64,000 nucleotides of DNA from Lactobacillus agrestimuris (GCF_943193025.1 NZ_CALPCQ010000004.1:24001-88000); one strand, 5' to 3'. Positions 7,651-16,329 are shown, counted from the stretch's first letter. Translations and numbers: made by a program. The notes: generated from the letters alone by a model not told the origin.

Positions 7651-8667
7651 ATGACAAAAGAAAATAAAGTAGATGCTGCAACTGGCGCATCATTCAAGAA
7701 AGAAAATATTGTAAAAACCGAAAACACTCCAAGTCCATGGCCTGGTCCTAAAGGGATGATTCCTGTGACAAGTGGCCGAGCAGACGATGCCAATGTTCAC
7801 AATCGAGCATATCTCGACAATATTTTGGTCGAAATGCGTTTAATTGATTCAGTTGAGCCAGATCTAACAACTGAGATTTTTGGTAGAAAATACGCTTCGC
7901 CATTAACTCTTGCGGCAGTTTCGCACTTAAATAAAGTATTAGATGATCCGAGTCGTCAACCAATGCAAGAAAAAGTTCGTGCAGCTAAGAATATGCATGT
8001 ACTTAACTGGATTGGAATGGAGTCTAATGAAGATTATGAAGAAATTGTCAAAGATGCTGGCGATACAATCAGAATCGTAAAGCCATTTGCTGACCACAAG
8101 AAGATTATTGATGAATTGCAATTGGCAGAAAAGCTTGGTGCGGTAGCAGTCGGCATGGACATTGACCACGTTCCAGGTGACAATGGAAAGTATGATGTTG
8201 TTGATGGCATCCCACTTGGTCCTATCTCATTTAATGATTTAGAAAAGTATGTTAAGGCCACTAACTTACCATTTGTTGCTAAAGGTGTTCTCTCTGTTCA
8301 AGACGCTGTTAAGGCTTATCAAGCAGGTGCTAAAGCTATCGTGGTATCGCACCACCACGGCCGTGTTCCTTTTGGCGTGCCACCACTAAAAGTTTTACCA
8401 GCAATTAAAGACGCACTTAGTGATACTGGTATGACTATCTTCGTCGATGGTTCACTTATGACAGGTTATGATGCATATAAGGCACTCGCTCTTGGCGCAG
8501 ATGTGATCTTAATCGGTCGCGGAATTTTGAGCGAGCTGCTTAATGATGGACAAAAAGCTACTGAAGCAAAGATCGAACTCTTGAATGAGCAATTATCACA
8601 AATGATGATGTACACTTGTGTGAAAAATACAAAGTCATTTGATCCTAGCGTTCTTCATTTTAATTAA
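7651..8667 (+). CDS. FMN-dependent alpha-hydroxy-acid oxidase family protein (lactate oxidase-like)
   Basis: The 338-residue TIM-barrel protein fits the FMN-dependent alpha-hydroxy-acid dehydrogenase family. FVAKGV carries the FMN-contacting lysine, SHHHGR corresponds to the family SNHGGR with the active-site His/Arg, IFVDGSLMTGYDAYKALALG binds the FMN phosphate, and GADVILIGRG follows. It would oxidise a 2-hydroxy acid, perhaps lactate. The usual N-terminal Tyr region is divergent, so substrate is uncertain. A GTG (7642) and an ATG (7645) lie further upstream, but AGGTGA (7640-7645) is correctly spaced for the ATG at 7651. It is monocistronic. Confidence 0.8.
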   Translation: MTKENKVDAATGASFKKENIVKTENTPSPWPGPKGMIPVTSGRADDANVHNRAYLDNILVEMRLIDSVEPDLTTEIFGRKYASPLTLAAVSHLNKVLDDPSRQPMQEKVRAAKNMHVLNWIGMESNEDYEEIVKDAGDTIRIVKPFADHKKIIDELQLAEKLGAVAVGMDIDHVPGDNGKYDVVDGIPLGPISFNDLEKYVKATNLPFVAKGVLSVQDAVKAYQAGAKAIVVSHHHGRVPFGVPPLKVLPAIKDALSDTGMTIFVDGSLMTGYDAYKALALGADVILIGRGILSELLNDGQKATEAKIELLNEQLSQMMMYTCVKNTKSFDPSVLHFN

Positions 8668-8677
8668 TAAAAGTATT

Positions 8678-8709
8678 GACTGTAACTCCGCGTTACAGTC
8701 TATTTTATT
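8678..8709 (+). terminator. Terminator
   Basis: GACTGTAAC (8678-8686) pairs perfectly with GTTACAGTC (8692-8700), with a T-rich tail. Confidence 0.82.
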
Positions 8710-8794
8710 TATATTAGGAAGATTTTAAATTAATTCAAAAAATTATACAATTGACACATATGAAAATATCAGAGTAATCAAAAGAAGGATACAA

Positions 8795-11299
8795 ATGGAA
8801 TTACCAAAGAAAATTGAGGTGCGCGGTGGTCGCGTCCATAACTTAAAGAACATTAATGTTGATATTCCATTACACAAATTTATTGCTATTTCTGGTTTAT
8901 CAGGATCAGGAAAGTCAAGTTTGGCTATGGGAATTCTTTATGAAGAAGGATCAAGGCGTTATCTTGATGCCCTTTCAACCTATATGAGAAGACGAATTAA
9001 GCAAGGCTCACAATCTGATGTAACTAGCGTGAAGCATATTCCATCAGCCTTGGCTCTTCGTCAGCGTCCAAGTGTGCCAAATGAACGTGCAACAGTTGGG
9101 ACAACCACCGAAACTTTTAACATTGTACGTTTAATTTTTTCTCGTCTTGGTTCACCTGTATGTCCAAATGGGCACAGAGTCGCAACAAGCCTTGATATTG
9201 CGGAAGCAATGGCAAAGTCTGGTGATGAAATGGGCCTAATTACTTGTCCAACATGTGGTGTACAATTTTATGTTCCAAGTGCTGAAGATTTTGCCTTTAA
9301 TTCTGGTGGTGCTTGTGAAAATTGTGGTGGTATTGGAAAAGTTCGTCAGCTTGATGAAAATAAGTTGATCGCTGATCCTAATCTTTCGATTGAAGATGGG
9401 GCTGTGGCCTCATGGAGTCTGCCAGGTCGAAATTTCATGCCGAGCGTGGCTGAGCATGCCGGAGTTCGAATCAATATTCCATTTAAAGATTTGACCGAAA
9501 AGGAAAAAGATTTTGTCCTAAATGGTCCCGAAAAGAAATACAAAATGGACTTTCTTTCAGGTACTGGTCGAGTATTCCACGATTTCAATGCTTTGTATGA
9601 AAATGCTCATATGGCCGTTCTTCGCTCGGCTAAAAGCAGTAAGAGTGAACGAGCACAAAAGAGAATTGCGGAATTCTTTTCATATTCAACTTGTCCAGTT
9701 TGTCATGGTACTCGCCTAAGACCTGAACTTCTTAAACAAACTGTTAATGGTAAAAACATCGCTGAAGTTGAAGAGATGCAGCTTGGTGATCTACCAAAAT
9801 TTAGCAAGCAAGTCCTTGATAAACTTCCACAGGAAATGCATAAGATGGCTAAGGCACTTCTTACCGAATTAACAGATAATTTACAACCATTACTTGATTT
9901 AGGTTTGGATTATCTCACCATGGAAAGAGCAGGGAATACTTTATCCACTGGTGAACTTCAAAGAATTCAGCTGGCTAGAACTTTAAGAACTGAAACAACT
10001 GGTGTGCTTTATGTTCTTGATGAGCCTTCAATTGGTCTTCATCCAGCTAATGTTGATGGCTTAATTAAGGTATTAAGAAAATTAGTTGATCAAGGAAATT
10101 CATTAGTTGTTGTCGATCACAACGTTGATATTATTAAAGCTGCTGATGAAATTATTGAAATTGGCCCAGGTTCTGGTGAACAGGGTGGTCAAATTCTTGA
10201 TCAAGGTACTCCTAACGAGATCAAGCAAGATAAAGAATCACTCATTGCGCCATATTTGAATGGTAAGGCTAAGCTTCATGCTAGAAAAGTAGCTGATAAA
10301 GTTAATGATGAAGCGATCAGTTTTGATGTTGAAAACTACTTTAATTTGAAAGATGTTCATGCCGAAATCCCACTTAATCAGTTAACTGCGGTAACTGGAT
10401 TTTCAGGAGCAGGAAAGACCAGTTTGATCTTAGATTCACTTGTTCCTGCGATTCAGGCTCAGGCAAAGAAAGAAACTTTACCTAAGCAAGTTAAAAATTT
10501 CTCCTCATCAATTAATAGTGTAGTAAGTGTCGATGCTAGTCCAATTGGCAAAAGTACGCGTTCTACAGTGGCTACTTATACTTCAATTATGGATAATTTG
10601 CGGAAGCTTTTTGCAAGACAAGAACTTGCTAAAAAGCGCCATTATACGGCTAGTTACTTCTCCTACAATAATAAGGAAGGAGCCTGTCCAACCTGCGGTG
10701 GAACAGGGATTATGACACTTGATATTCAGTTCTTGCCAGATATGCAGCAGACTTGTACCACTTGTAACGGCAATCGCTATAACAAAAAAATTGAAGAAGT
10801 TAAGTGGAATGGGATGTCGATTGTTGATGTCTTAAATCTTGATGTTGAACAAGCTATTCCGATCTTTAAGAAAGTGCCAAAGATTGAACGTGAACTTAAG
10901 CTGCTTAAGGAAGTTGGATTGTCATATTTGCACTTGGGTGAAGATACGCCAACTCTTTCTGGTGGTGAGGCTCAACGCCTTAAGTTAGTAACGCACCTTA
11001 GCCGTAAGCAAGATGATACTTTGTTTGTCTTTGATGAACCAACTATTGGACTTCATCCCCTTGACGTCAAAGTCTTAGTAGAAGTAATGCAAAAGTTGAT
11101 CGACCAAGGTGCAACTATTATTACAATTAGTCACGACTTGAATTTGATTGTTAATGCAGATTATATGCTTGATCTTGGACCACGTGGAGGAAACAATGGT
11201 GGACATATTGTGGCTGAAGGTCGGCCAGAGGAATTAATTAAGCAACCAGGGAGCTTAACTACAAAATATTTAGCAAATTATTTAAAAATTTTTGCCTAA
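8795..11299 (+). CDS. UvrA2-type excinuclease ATPase subunit
   Basis: The 834-residue ABC-ATPase has two nucleotide-binding domains: Walker A GLSGSGKSS (Lys40) and GFSGAGKTS (Lys541), signatures LSTGELQRIQLARTL and LSGGEAQRLKLVTHL, and Walker B FDEPTIGLHP. Zinc-binding pairs CPTCG/CENCGG, CPVCHG, CPTCGGTG and CTTCNGNR mark it as UvrA-like. Canonical UvrA is about 940 residues. Here only about 25 residues separate the first CPNGH from the next CPTCG, where UvrA carries the UvrB-binding domain. That makes it a class II UvrA, a group linked to DNA-drug damage tolerance and antibiotic self-protection. TTGACA at 8751 is a likely -35. Confidence 0.85.
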   Translation: MELPKKIEVRGGRVHNLKNINVDIPLHKFIAISGLSGSGKSSLAMGILYEEGSRRYLDALSTYMRRRIKQGSQSDVTSVKHIPSALALRQRPSVPNERATVGTTTETFNIVRLIFSRLGSPVCPNGHRVATSLDIAEAMAKSGDEMGLITCPTCGVQFYVPSAEDFAFNSGGACENCGGIGKVRQLDENKLIADPNLSIEDGAVASWSLPGRNFMPSVAEHAGVRINIPFKDLTEKEKDFVLNGPEKKYKMDFLSGTGRVFHDFNALYENAHMAVLRSAKSSKSERAQKRIAEFFSYSTCPVCHGTRLRPELLKQTVNGKNIAEVEEMQLGDLPKFSKQVLDKLPQEMHKMAKALLTELTDNLQPLLDLGLDYLTMERAGNTLSTGELQRIQLARTLRTETTGVLYVLDEPSIGLHPANVDGLIKVLRKLVDQGNSLVVVDHNVDIIKAADEIIEIGPGSGEQGGQILDQGTPNEIKQDKESLIAPYLNGKAKLHARKVADKVNDEAISFDVENYFNLKDVHAEIPLNQLTAVTGFSGAGKTSLILDSLVPAIQAQAKKETLPKQVKNFSSSINSVVSVDASPIGKSTRSTVATYTSIMDNLRKLFARQELAKKRHYTASYFSYNNKEGACPTCGGTGIMTLDIQFLPDMQQTCTTCNGNRYNKKIEEVKWNGMSIVDVLNLDVEQAIPIFKKVPKIERELKLLKEVGLSYLHLGEDTPTLSGGEAQRLKLVTHLSRKQDDTLFVFDEPTIGLHPLDVKVLVEVMQKLIDQGATIITISHDLNLIVNADYMLDLGPRGGNNGGHIVAEGRPEELIKQPGSLTTKYLANYLKIFA

Positions 11300-11379
11300 A
11301 TCGAGTTAAATAATCTCCCTTTTTTTGCAAAGAACATTAAAATAGAAGATAGAGATTATGGAAATACGAGGACGGAACA

Positions 11380-12039
11380 ATGGATAATAAACCAATCTTT
11401 AGAATTACTAAAATTGATATAAAAAAAGAAGACGTTGAAGCTTTTGTTAGTGAACAAGAAGCAGAACTTGAAAATTCTATCCCAGTTGAAGATGGAACCT
11501 TATTCTTCGCTAGTGCTCACGAAGGCGATGAAGGTACAACTAACTATGTAGTTGATCTTTTCCGTAATTCGGAAGCATATGAAGAACACAGTCTTGCTAA
11601 CTACATTGACCACTATAACAAGGTAATGGATAAGATGGCTGTTGATAAGAAGGTTTATGATTTGAATCCTGAATGGATTACCACTAAGCCAGTTGAAGCT
11701 CTTAACTCATACGCTAATGACTTTGCAGTTCGTCTTACTAAGGTTGAAATTCAAGACAAGATGCATGATAAGTTTGCTGATATTGTTAAGAAAGAAATGC
11801 GTCGTGCGATGGCTCAAGAAGCTGGCGTAGAAATTATGATGGCAGCAAGCAATAAAGAAAATGCTAATGAATGGCTCTTCTTCGAAGTTTACTCAGATCG
11901 TAGAGCATACGACATCCATATTAAGCAAAAGTGGTTTATTGACTATATTAAGGATTCTGAAAACATCATCAAGGATCGTCAAATCCATGAATTAACTAGA
12001 GATGTCATGGCTTCACAAGGACAAATCGTTTTAGACTAA
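11380..12039 (+). CDS. Tandem ABM-domain protein (monooxygenase-like)
   Basis: The 219-residue protein contains two copies of an antibiotic-biosynthesis-monooxygenase (ABM, PF03992) dimeric alpha/beta-barrel-like unit. Copy 1 is about 1-110 (IFRITKIDIKKEDVEAF, GTLFFASAHEGD, YVVDLFRNSEAYEEHSL). Copy 2 is about 115-215 (FAVRLTKVEIQDK, EIMMAASNKENANEW, FFEVYSDRRAYDIH). ABM proteins act as quinol or haem monooxygenases or as simple small-molecule binders. No cofactor residue can be identified. The two copies could form an internal pseudo-dimer. It lies 80 bp after the uvrA2 gene without an obvious terminator, so read-through is possible. Confidence 0.72.
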   Translation: MDNKPIFRITKIDIKKEDVEAFVSEQEAELENSIPVEDGTLFFASAHEGDEGTTNYVVDLFRNSEAYEEHSLANYIDHYNKVMDKMAVDKKVYDLNPEWITTKPVEALNSYANDFAVRLTKVEIQDKMHDKFADIVKKEMRRAMAQEAGVEIMMAASNKENANEWLFFEVYSDRRAYDIHIKQKWFIDYIKDSENIIKDRQIHELTRDVMASQGQIVLD

Positions 12040-12052
12040 TAATTTAAATTTA

Positions 12053-12079
12053 AGCGCGACTGTTGTCGTGCTTTTTTTA
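12053..12079 (+). terminator. Terminator
   Basis: AGCGCGAC/GTCGTGCT form an 8-bp stem (one G-U) with a TGTT loop and seven T residues. Confidence 0.85.
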
Positions 12080-12140
12080 TGACTAATTATGCAGCTAAGA
12101 GATAAGTTGCAAAAACAATTCAATTTTTTTAAATTTTTCC

Positions 12141-12169
12141 TTGACCTTTACTTCCATTTCCCATATACT
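12141..12169 (+). promoter_or_regulatory. Promoter of the first tRNA-Gln
   Basis: TTGACC (12141-12146) and TATACT (12164-12169) are spaced exactly 17 bp. Two TGATCA palindromes (12183-12188, 12191-12196) lie in the predicted leader. Confidence 0.75.
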
Positions 12170-12233
12170 AATTACTGTTGAGTGATCAAGTGATCATTCT
12201 TCTAGAACCAATTCAAGTAAAAGGTTTGAAGGA

Positions 12234-12305
12234 TGGGTTATAGCCAAGTGGTAAGGCAATGGTTTTTGGTACCATCATGCGCTGGTTCGAATCCAGCTAA
12301 CCCAA
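12234..12305 (+). tRNA. tRNA-Gln (TTG anticodon), copy 1
   Basis: This is a 72-nt cloverleaf. Acceptor TGGGTTA pairs with TAACCCA. Anticodon arm ATGGT-TTTTGGT-ACCAT gives TTG, reading CAA. The T-loop TTCGAAT is present. It is identical base for base to the copy at 16383-16454. Confidence 0.96.
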
Positions 12306-12313
12306 TAAATTTT

Positions 12314-12346
12314 AACTCAGGTCTGCATGGACCTGAGTTTTTTTGT
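12314..12346 (+). terminator. Terminator of tRNA-Gln copy 1
   Basis: AACTCAGGTC (12314-12323) pairs with GACCTGAGTT (12330-12339) and continues into T residues. Confidence 0.88.
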
Positions 12347-12403
12347 GTAATTTTTTAATAGAAGATCTACAATTAACTAGAGAAATTTATGGAGGAATTT
12401 AAA

Positions 12404-12724
12404 ATGGAAACAAAACATGGAAGAACCTCATTTTTTGATGGAGGTTTATTCGCTTTGCTTGGGTGGTATATTCTCGGCTTCCTAGTTACGTTTTTCACAC
12501 TAGGAATTTGCTATCCATGGGCAGTATGTATGGTATATGGATGGCAGATTAACCACACTGTAATTGAAGGTAGAAGAATGAAGTTCATCGGAAGTGCTTG
12601 GGGTTTATTTGGAAATTGGATTAAATGGCTATTTCTGACAATTATTACAATCGGAATTTATGGTTTCTGGGTGAAGATTAAACTACTCGATTGGAAAGCA
12701 AAAAATACCAGATTCTTGAATTAA
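12404..12724 (+). CDS. Small DUF898-like membrane protein
   Basis: The 106-residue protein has two or three membrane segments (about 18-38, 40-50 and 72-92), each ending in a GICYPW/GIYGFW-type motif. This repeated G-I-x-x-x-W and the size suggest the YjgN/DUF898 family, whose role is unknown. An upstream in-frame ATG (12389) lies two bases before the GGAGG Shine-Dalgarno (12391-12395), so the ATG at 12404, 8 bases behind it, is the real start. No co-transcribed partner is evident. Confidence 0.68.
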   Translation: METKHGRTSFFDGGLFALLGWYILGFLVTFFTLGICYPWAVCMVYGWQINHTVIEGRRMKFIGSAWGLFGNWIKWLFLTIITIGIYGFWVKIKLLDWKAKNTRFLN

Positions 12725-12994
12725 ATCGTATAGGTTGTAACATGCAAAAAGACTGCAATTTTTGTTATAACTTTGTAATTATTTCACAATTAAGTGTAAG
12801 TACTTTGTAATTCAAATTTGGAGAAAATAGGTTATGATATAGGTGTAATGGAAAACATAAGAAAGCCTTAAGAAATTATGAAGTGTAAGCCTTAAATTAT
12901 AAATAAAAAAATAAAGGCGTTACAATTAAGGTGATGCAGATGAGTGAATTGTCTGCAATTTCGTTCCATTCGAGAAAGGAAAGACCACATAATT
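12725..12994 (+). promoter_or_regulatory. Upstream region and long leader of the S-layer gene
   Basis: These 270 bases have no gene. ACTTTGTAATT occurs twice (12770-12780 and 12802-12812), 32 bp apart on the same face of the helix; ACTTTGTAAT also occurs upstream of apf. A likely -10 is TATGAT (12833-12838). The predicted transcript then has an untranslated leader of about 150 nt, a feature of highly expressed S-layer genes. The only ribosome site, AAAGGA (12975-12980), is 14 bases from the ATG, longer than usual. Confidence 0.5.
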
Positions 12995-14464
12995 ATGAAA
13001 AAGAATACAAGAATAATAAGTATGGCAGCTGCTGCATTATTGGCAGTTTCACCTGTTGTTGCTTCAACTATGACTGCTAATGCGGCAGATTTTAGTTTCA
13101 CAGCACCAACTACTTCAACTGGTACTAGTACAACCACAACTCCAGTACAAGCACCACAAAATAAACCATATTTTACTTTTAACAATGAAGTTATTGGAGA
13201 AGCTACTCAAGCTGATCCAAATGGTAACGTGGTACGTACCACTATTAGTCTTAAGAGCGGAGAAGAAGTTTCTACTTTCTTAAACGCCATTAATAATGCA
13301 GTTAAGTTCCATGAAAGCAACAGTAGTCAAGGTACTTCACCTAACTTCTCAGAAAAGGACTTAGCAACATACGGAATTACTACCAAGACAGATAGTAAAA
13401 CTAAGAAGCAAGTTATTGATAAGATCCCTTCATCAGCATTTAATATCGTATTAACTGCTAAGGGTAGTGACAATCAAACTGCAACTATTCAAATTCCAGT
13501 TGTTCCATCAGTTGCTAGCACAACTCCTGATACCACTGCAAATCCAGTATTTAAGTGGAATCTAGGTAATCAACCACAATCTGATAGCTTAAATGGTCAC
13601 GTATTCCAAGTTGCTGTAAATACTAACTTTAGCCCTACTAACTTTGTGAACAGTAACGGTGAACAAGTTTCAATTTGGGCTCAACAAACTAAGGATAACT
13701 CTACTTATGCTTCAGTTTCAGCTTCAAGCTCAGTTAACACTTCAGAAGCAGGTCGTTACTACAACGTAACTTTGACTGCTACTGGTATGACTGGTAAGAA
13801 GACTACTGTAACATACACAGTATTGATTACTTCAAGCCAAAAACAAACTTTATATGCTAACGGTGCAAGCTCAATTGCAACTTACAACATTTACGGTAAC
13901 AACGTTTTAAGTGGTTCAACTACTTTCAAAGACGGTGAACAAGTTTACGTTGCTGATCAAACTAAGACAATTAACGGTGTATCATACTCACAAGTTTCAA
14001 CTAAGTCAAAGAACGATGCTTCAACTAGTGGAATTTGGGTAAAGACCTCATCACTTGTTAAGCCAGCAGGTGACACTAACGTTAAGACTCTTCCAGTAAT
14101 GGTTGACTCAAGAGCTTACAGCAAGACTGGTCAATACTTAGGTCACATGTACTATGCTTACAACAACATTGACATCGTTCCAACTGTTGTAAACATCAAC
14201 GGTAAAACTTACTACAAGGTTGCTAACAAGGATGAATACGTACGTGTAACTAACATTACAGGTAACAAGCGTACTTTGAAGCACAATGCTTACATCTACT
14301 GGTCATCATACCGTCGTACCCCAGGTACTGGTAAGATGTACAGAGGTCAAACTGTAACTACTTATGGTGGTCAAATGAAGTTCAAGAACGGTAAGAAGTA
14401 CTACCGCATCGAAGGCTGCCGTGATAACAACAAGCGTTACATTAAGGCTGTAAACTTTTATTAA
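12995..14464 (+). CDS. slpX: S-layer protein with C-terminal SLAP repeats (SlpX-like)
   Basis: The 489-residue secreted protein has a textbook lactobacillus S-layer signal peptide (KKNTRIISMAAAALLAV, cut after TANA). A Thr/Ser-rich, Gly-poor N-terminal self-assembly region follows (about 31-325). Two C-terminal SLAP repeats bind wall polymer (about 330-400 and 405-489, with YSKTGQYLGHMYY and NGKKYYRI). Length and setting downstream of apf resemble the minor S-layer protein SlpX of L. acidophilus; the exact orthology is inference. It holds a single cysteine (EGC, near the end), unusual for S-layer proteins. The in-frame start at 12944 would put 17 residues before the signal peptide and is rejected. 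Codon use is strongly biased, as expected for high expression. Confidence 0.82.
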   Translation: MKKNTRIISMAAAALLAVSPVVASTMTANAADFSFTAPTTSTGTSTTTTPVQAPQNKPYFTFNNEVIGEATQADPNGNVVRTTISLKSGEEVSTFLNAINNAVKFHESNSSQGTSPNFSEKDLATYGITTKTDSKTKKQVIDKIPSSAFNIVLTAKGSDNQTATIQIPVVPSVASTTPDTTANPVFKWNLGNQPQSDSLNGHVFQVAVNTNFSPTNFVNSNGEQVSIWAQQTKDNSTYASVSASSSVNTSEAGRYYNVTLTATGMTGKKTTVTYTVLITSSQKQTLYANGASSIATYNIYGNNVLSGSTTFKDGEQVYVADQTKTINGVSYSQVSTKSKNDASTSGIWVKTSSLVKPAGDTNVKTLPVMVDSRAYSKTGQYLGHMYYAYNNIDIVPTVVNINGKTYYKVANKDEYVRVTNITGNKRTLKHNAYIYWSSYRRTPGTGKMYRGQTVTTYGGQMKFKNGKKYYRIEGCRDNNKRYIKAVNFY

Positions 14465-14489
14465 AAAGTAGCTATCTAGCTTAATTAAG

Positions 14490-14519
14490 AAAAAGACGAT
14501 GCAGTGCATCGTCTTTTTT
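14490..14519 (+). terminator. Terminator of the S-layer gene
   Basis: A near-perfect palindrome, GACGATGCA-G-TGCATCGTC, is flanked by A5 and T6. Confidence 0.9.
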
Positions 14520-14533
14520 CATCGAGGTATAAA

Positions 14534-16111
14534 ATGAAATTTTCTAAGAAATTGACACTCATCTCAGTAGCAACTTTAATGACAGTTGCTCCAATTGTTC
14601 CACTTGCGCAGAATCAAACAATAGCTATTCAAGCGGCTACAAAATCTACTGTTACAACAGTAGATACTATAGTCTCAATGTATAATGCCAAAGGAAACTA
14701 TGTTAAGTCTGTTAAAGCTAATACAATTTTCAAGAATTATGGTATTGTCACAATTCATAAACGTCAATACTATAAAGTAGGAAATAATAAATACATTAAG
14801 GCTACAGCCATTGGTCGAATCAACGGTAAAGATTATATTCGACTAGATTACAATTCAGCTGTTTATAACAGCAATGGCAAGCGTGCAAAGACGTCAACCA
14901 TCAAGAAGAATTCTCTAATTAGATTTTATTCAACCAAGACTATTAAGGGTACTAAGTATTATCGTATCGGCAGGAATAAATATATCAAAGCTGCCAATGT
15001 TGGCGTAGTTAATGGAAAAACTATCTATGCTAAAGAAACTTATGTCACCGTCACTGAGCAGACGGCTAGTTATACCAAGGATGGCTATGCTAACGATGTG
15101 ACTTATAAGAAGGGGCAAAAAGTTGAAGTTGACCAATATATCGCCATTCCGGCCAGCTATATTGATGACTTTACCGCCTCTAATGATGATTCACCTGTAT
15201 ATTTTTACAGAATTAAAGGGCAAGAAGACTCATACATTCCAGGTAACAGAGTTAAGCCTCGCAAGCAGATGAAGTTGCTTAACTACGATGATATGCATTA
15301 TAGCTATATCAAAATAACTGAACAAGGCGATCTGCCGGTTTATGGTATTGATGGTAATCCCTCAAAGGTTGTGATTCCTCATGCTGCAACCAATGCAGCT
15401 AGCTCAAGTCTTTCAGTTGATCGTCTAATGTATATTTGGGTACCTGCAGAGAAGAAGGCAGAGCTTTTCTACCATATTAGTTCGGCCTACATTGATGTTC
15501 CTGCAGGAGACGTATATAGCATCGCTGAAGTGAGAAAGTATATCGGCAATGGCTTTATTCCAGCTAAAGATGCTAAGGAGTCTGGCATTAAGCTTACTCT
15601 AGCTAACACACCTGAAGAGGCTGAGAAAGATATCGCAATTGCGCAAGCAGCAGACAAGAGCGGTCTTAAGGCAGAAATTGCTAAAAAGACATCTGTTGAA
15701 GCTAGTGACAAGTATAAGTTGACTAGTCGCGACAAGCGAGATGCATATGACGAAGCTTTAAAGGATGCGCAAGCAATCTACAACTCACCTAATTCAACAA
15801 TTGCACAAGTTAAGATTGCGCTTTTCCGTTTAAAGCAGAGATCAAACGATTTGGATGGGAAAAAAGTCCATGTCAAAAACATCAATAAATTGACTGAATC
15901 AGAGGCCCTTAAAGTTTATCGTGTAGCTTACAATGCCAATGATGTTTACTCACCTAAGTATCAATATTTGATCTCTATTTCTTTCAAAGATCACAATAGC
16001 AAATTGGTCATGAACCTCAAGCATTATAGCAAGTCAATTCAAGATCCAAAGTATTTACTTAGCGATACAACTAAAGATCTTAAAATCTCAGATTATGCAA
16101 CTGAAAATTAA
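14534..16111 (+). CDS. SLAP-FIVAR surface protein
   Basis: The 525-residue secreted protein has a signal peptide (KKLTLISVATLMTVAPIV, cut near IQA). Two SLAP-type repeats follow (about 45-95 and 100-155, with NKYIKATAIGRINGKDYI and NKYIKAANVGVVNGK). A middle beta-rich segment with aromatic residues comes next. A helical FIVAR-like module lies at about 370-440 (RDKRDAYDEALKDAQ, then IAQVKIALFRLKQRSNDL), and there is a short tail. FIVAR modules occur in large adhesins and sugar-binding surface proteins. SLAP repeats at the N-terminus, rather than the C-terminus, invert the S-layer order. The ATG at 14534 follows GAGGT; an earlier ATG at 14504 lies inside the preceding terminator. It sits 69 bp behind slpX. 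Confidence 0.75.
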   Translation: MKFSKKLTLISVATLMTVAPIVPLAQNQTIAIQAATKSTVTTVDTIVSMYNAKGNYVKSVKANTIFKNYGIVTIHKRQYYKVGNNKYIKATAIGRINGKDYIRLDYNSAVYNSNGKRAKTSTIKKNSLIRFYSTKTIKGTKYYRIGRNKYIKAANVGVVNGKTIYAKETYVTVTEQTASYTKDGYANDVTYKKGQKVEVDQYIAIPASYIDDFTASNDDSPVYFYRIKGQEDSYIPGNRVKPRKQMKLLNYDDMHYSYIKITEQGDLPVYGIDGNPSKVVIPHAATNAASSSLSVDRLMYIWVPAEKKAELFYHISSAYIDVPAGDVYSIAEVRKYIGNGFIPAKDAKESGIKLTLANTPEEAEKDIAIAQAADKSGLKAEIAKKTSVEASDKYKLTSRDKRDAYDEALKDAQAIYNSPNSTIAQVKIALFRLKQRSNDLDGKKVHVKNINKLTESEALKVYRVAYNANDVYSPKYQYLISISFKDHNSKLVMNLKHYSKSIQDPKYLLSDTTKDLKISDYATEN

Positions 16112-16202
16112 GCGAAAAATAAAATGAAAATATTATTTATGTCATCTCAATGGCCTATATTCAAGAGGTGAATATTTTATTCAAAAAAATAAATAATTTT
16201 AC

Positions 16203-16231
16203 TTGCATTATCCACGTTTTTTAGGTATTAT
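16203..16231 (+). promoter_or_regulatory. Promoter of tRNA-Tyr/tRNA-Gln
   Basis: TTGCAT (16203-16208) and TATTAT (16226-16231) are spaced 17 bp. The 11-mer TTTACTTGCAT around the -35 recurs before tRNA-Leu. Confidence 0.7.
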
Positions 16232-16247
16232 AATAAACGTGCGATAC

Positions 16248-16329
16248 GGAGGAGTAGCGAAGTGGCTAAACGCGGCGGTCTGTAAAACCGCTCTCTCTGA
16301 GTTCGGCGGTTCGAATCCACCCTCCTCCA
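16248..16329 (+). tRNA. tRNA-Tyr (GTA anticodon)
   Basis: An 82-nt class II tRNA with a long variable arm. Acceptor GGAGGAG pairs with CTCCTCC. Anticodon arm GCGGT-CTGTAAA-ACCGC gives GTA. The T-loop TTCGAAT is present. Confidence 0.96.

Noticed and set aside
12183-12196. Twin TGATCA near tRNA-Gln as operator
   Set aside because: Two six-base palindromes are common by chance in AT-rich DNA and the 14-mer is not a full palindrome.
12944-12994. Upstream start for the S-layer gene
   Set aside because: It adds 17 residues before a normal signal peptide, and the signal begins exactly at ATG 12995.
14504-14533. Upstream start for the SLAP-FIVAR gene
   Set aside because: The ATG lies in the loop of the slpX terminator; GAGGT is placed for ATG 14534.
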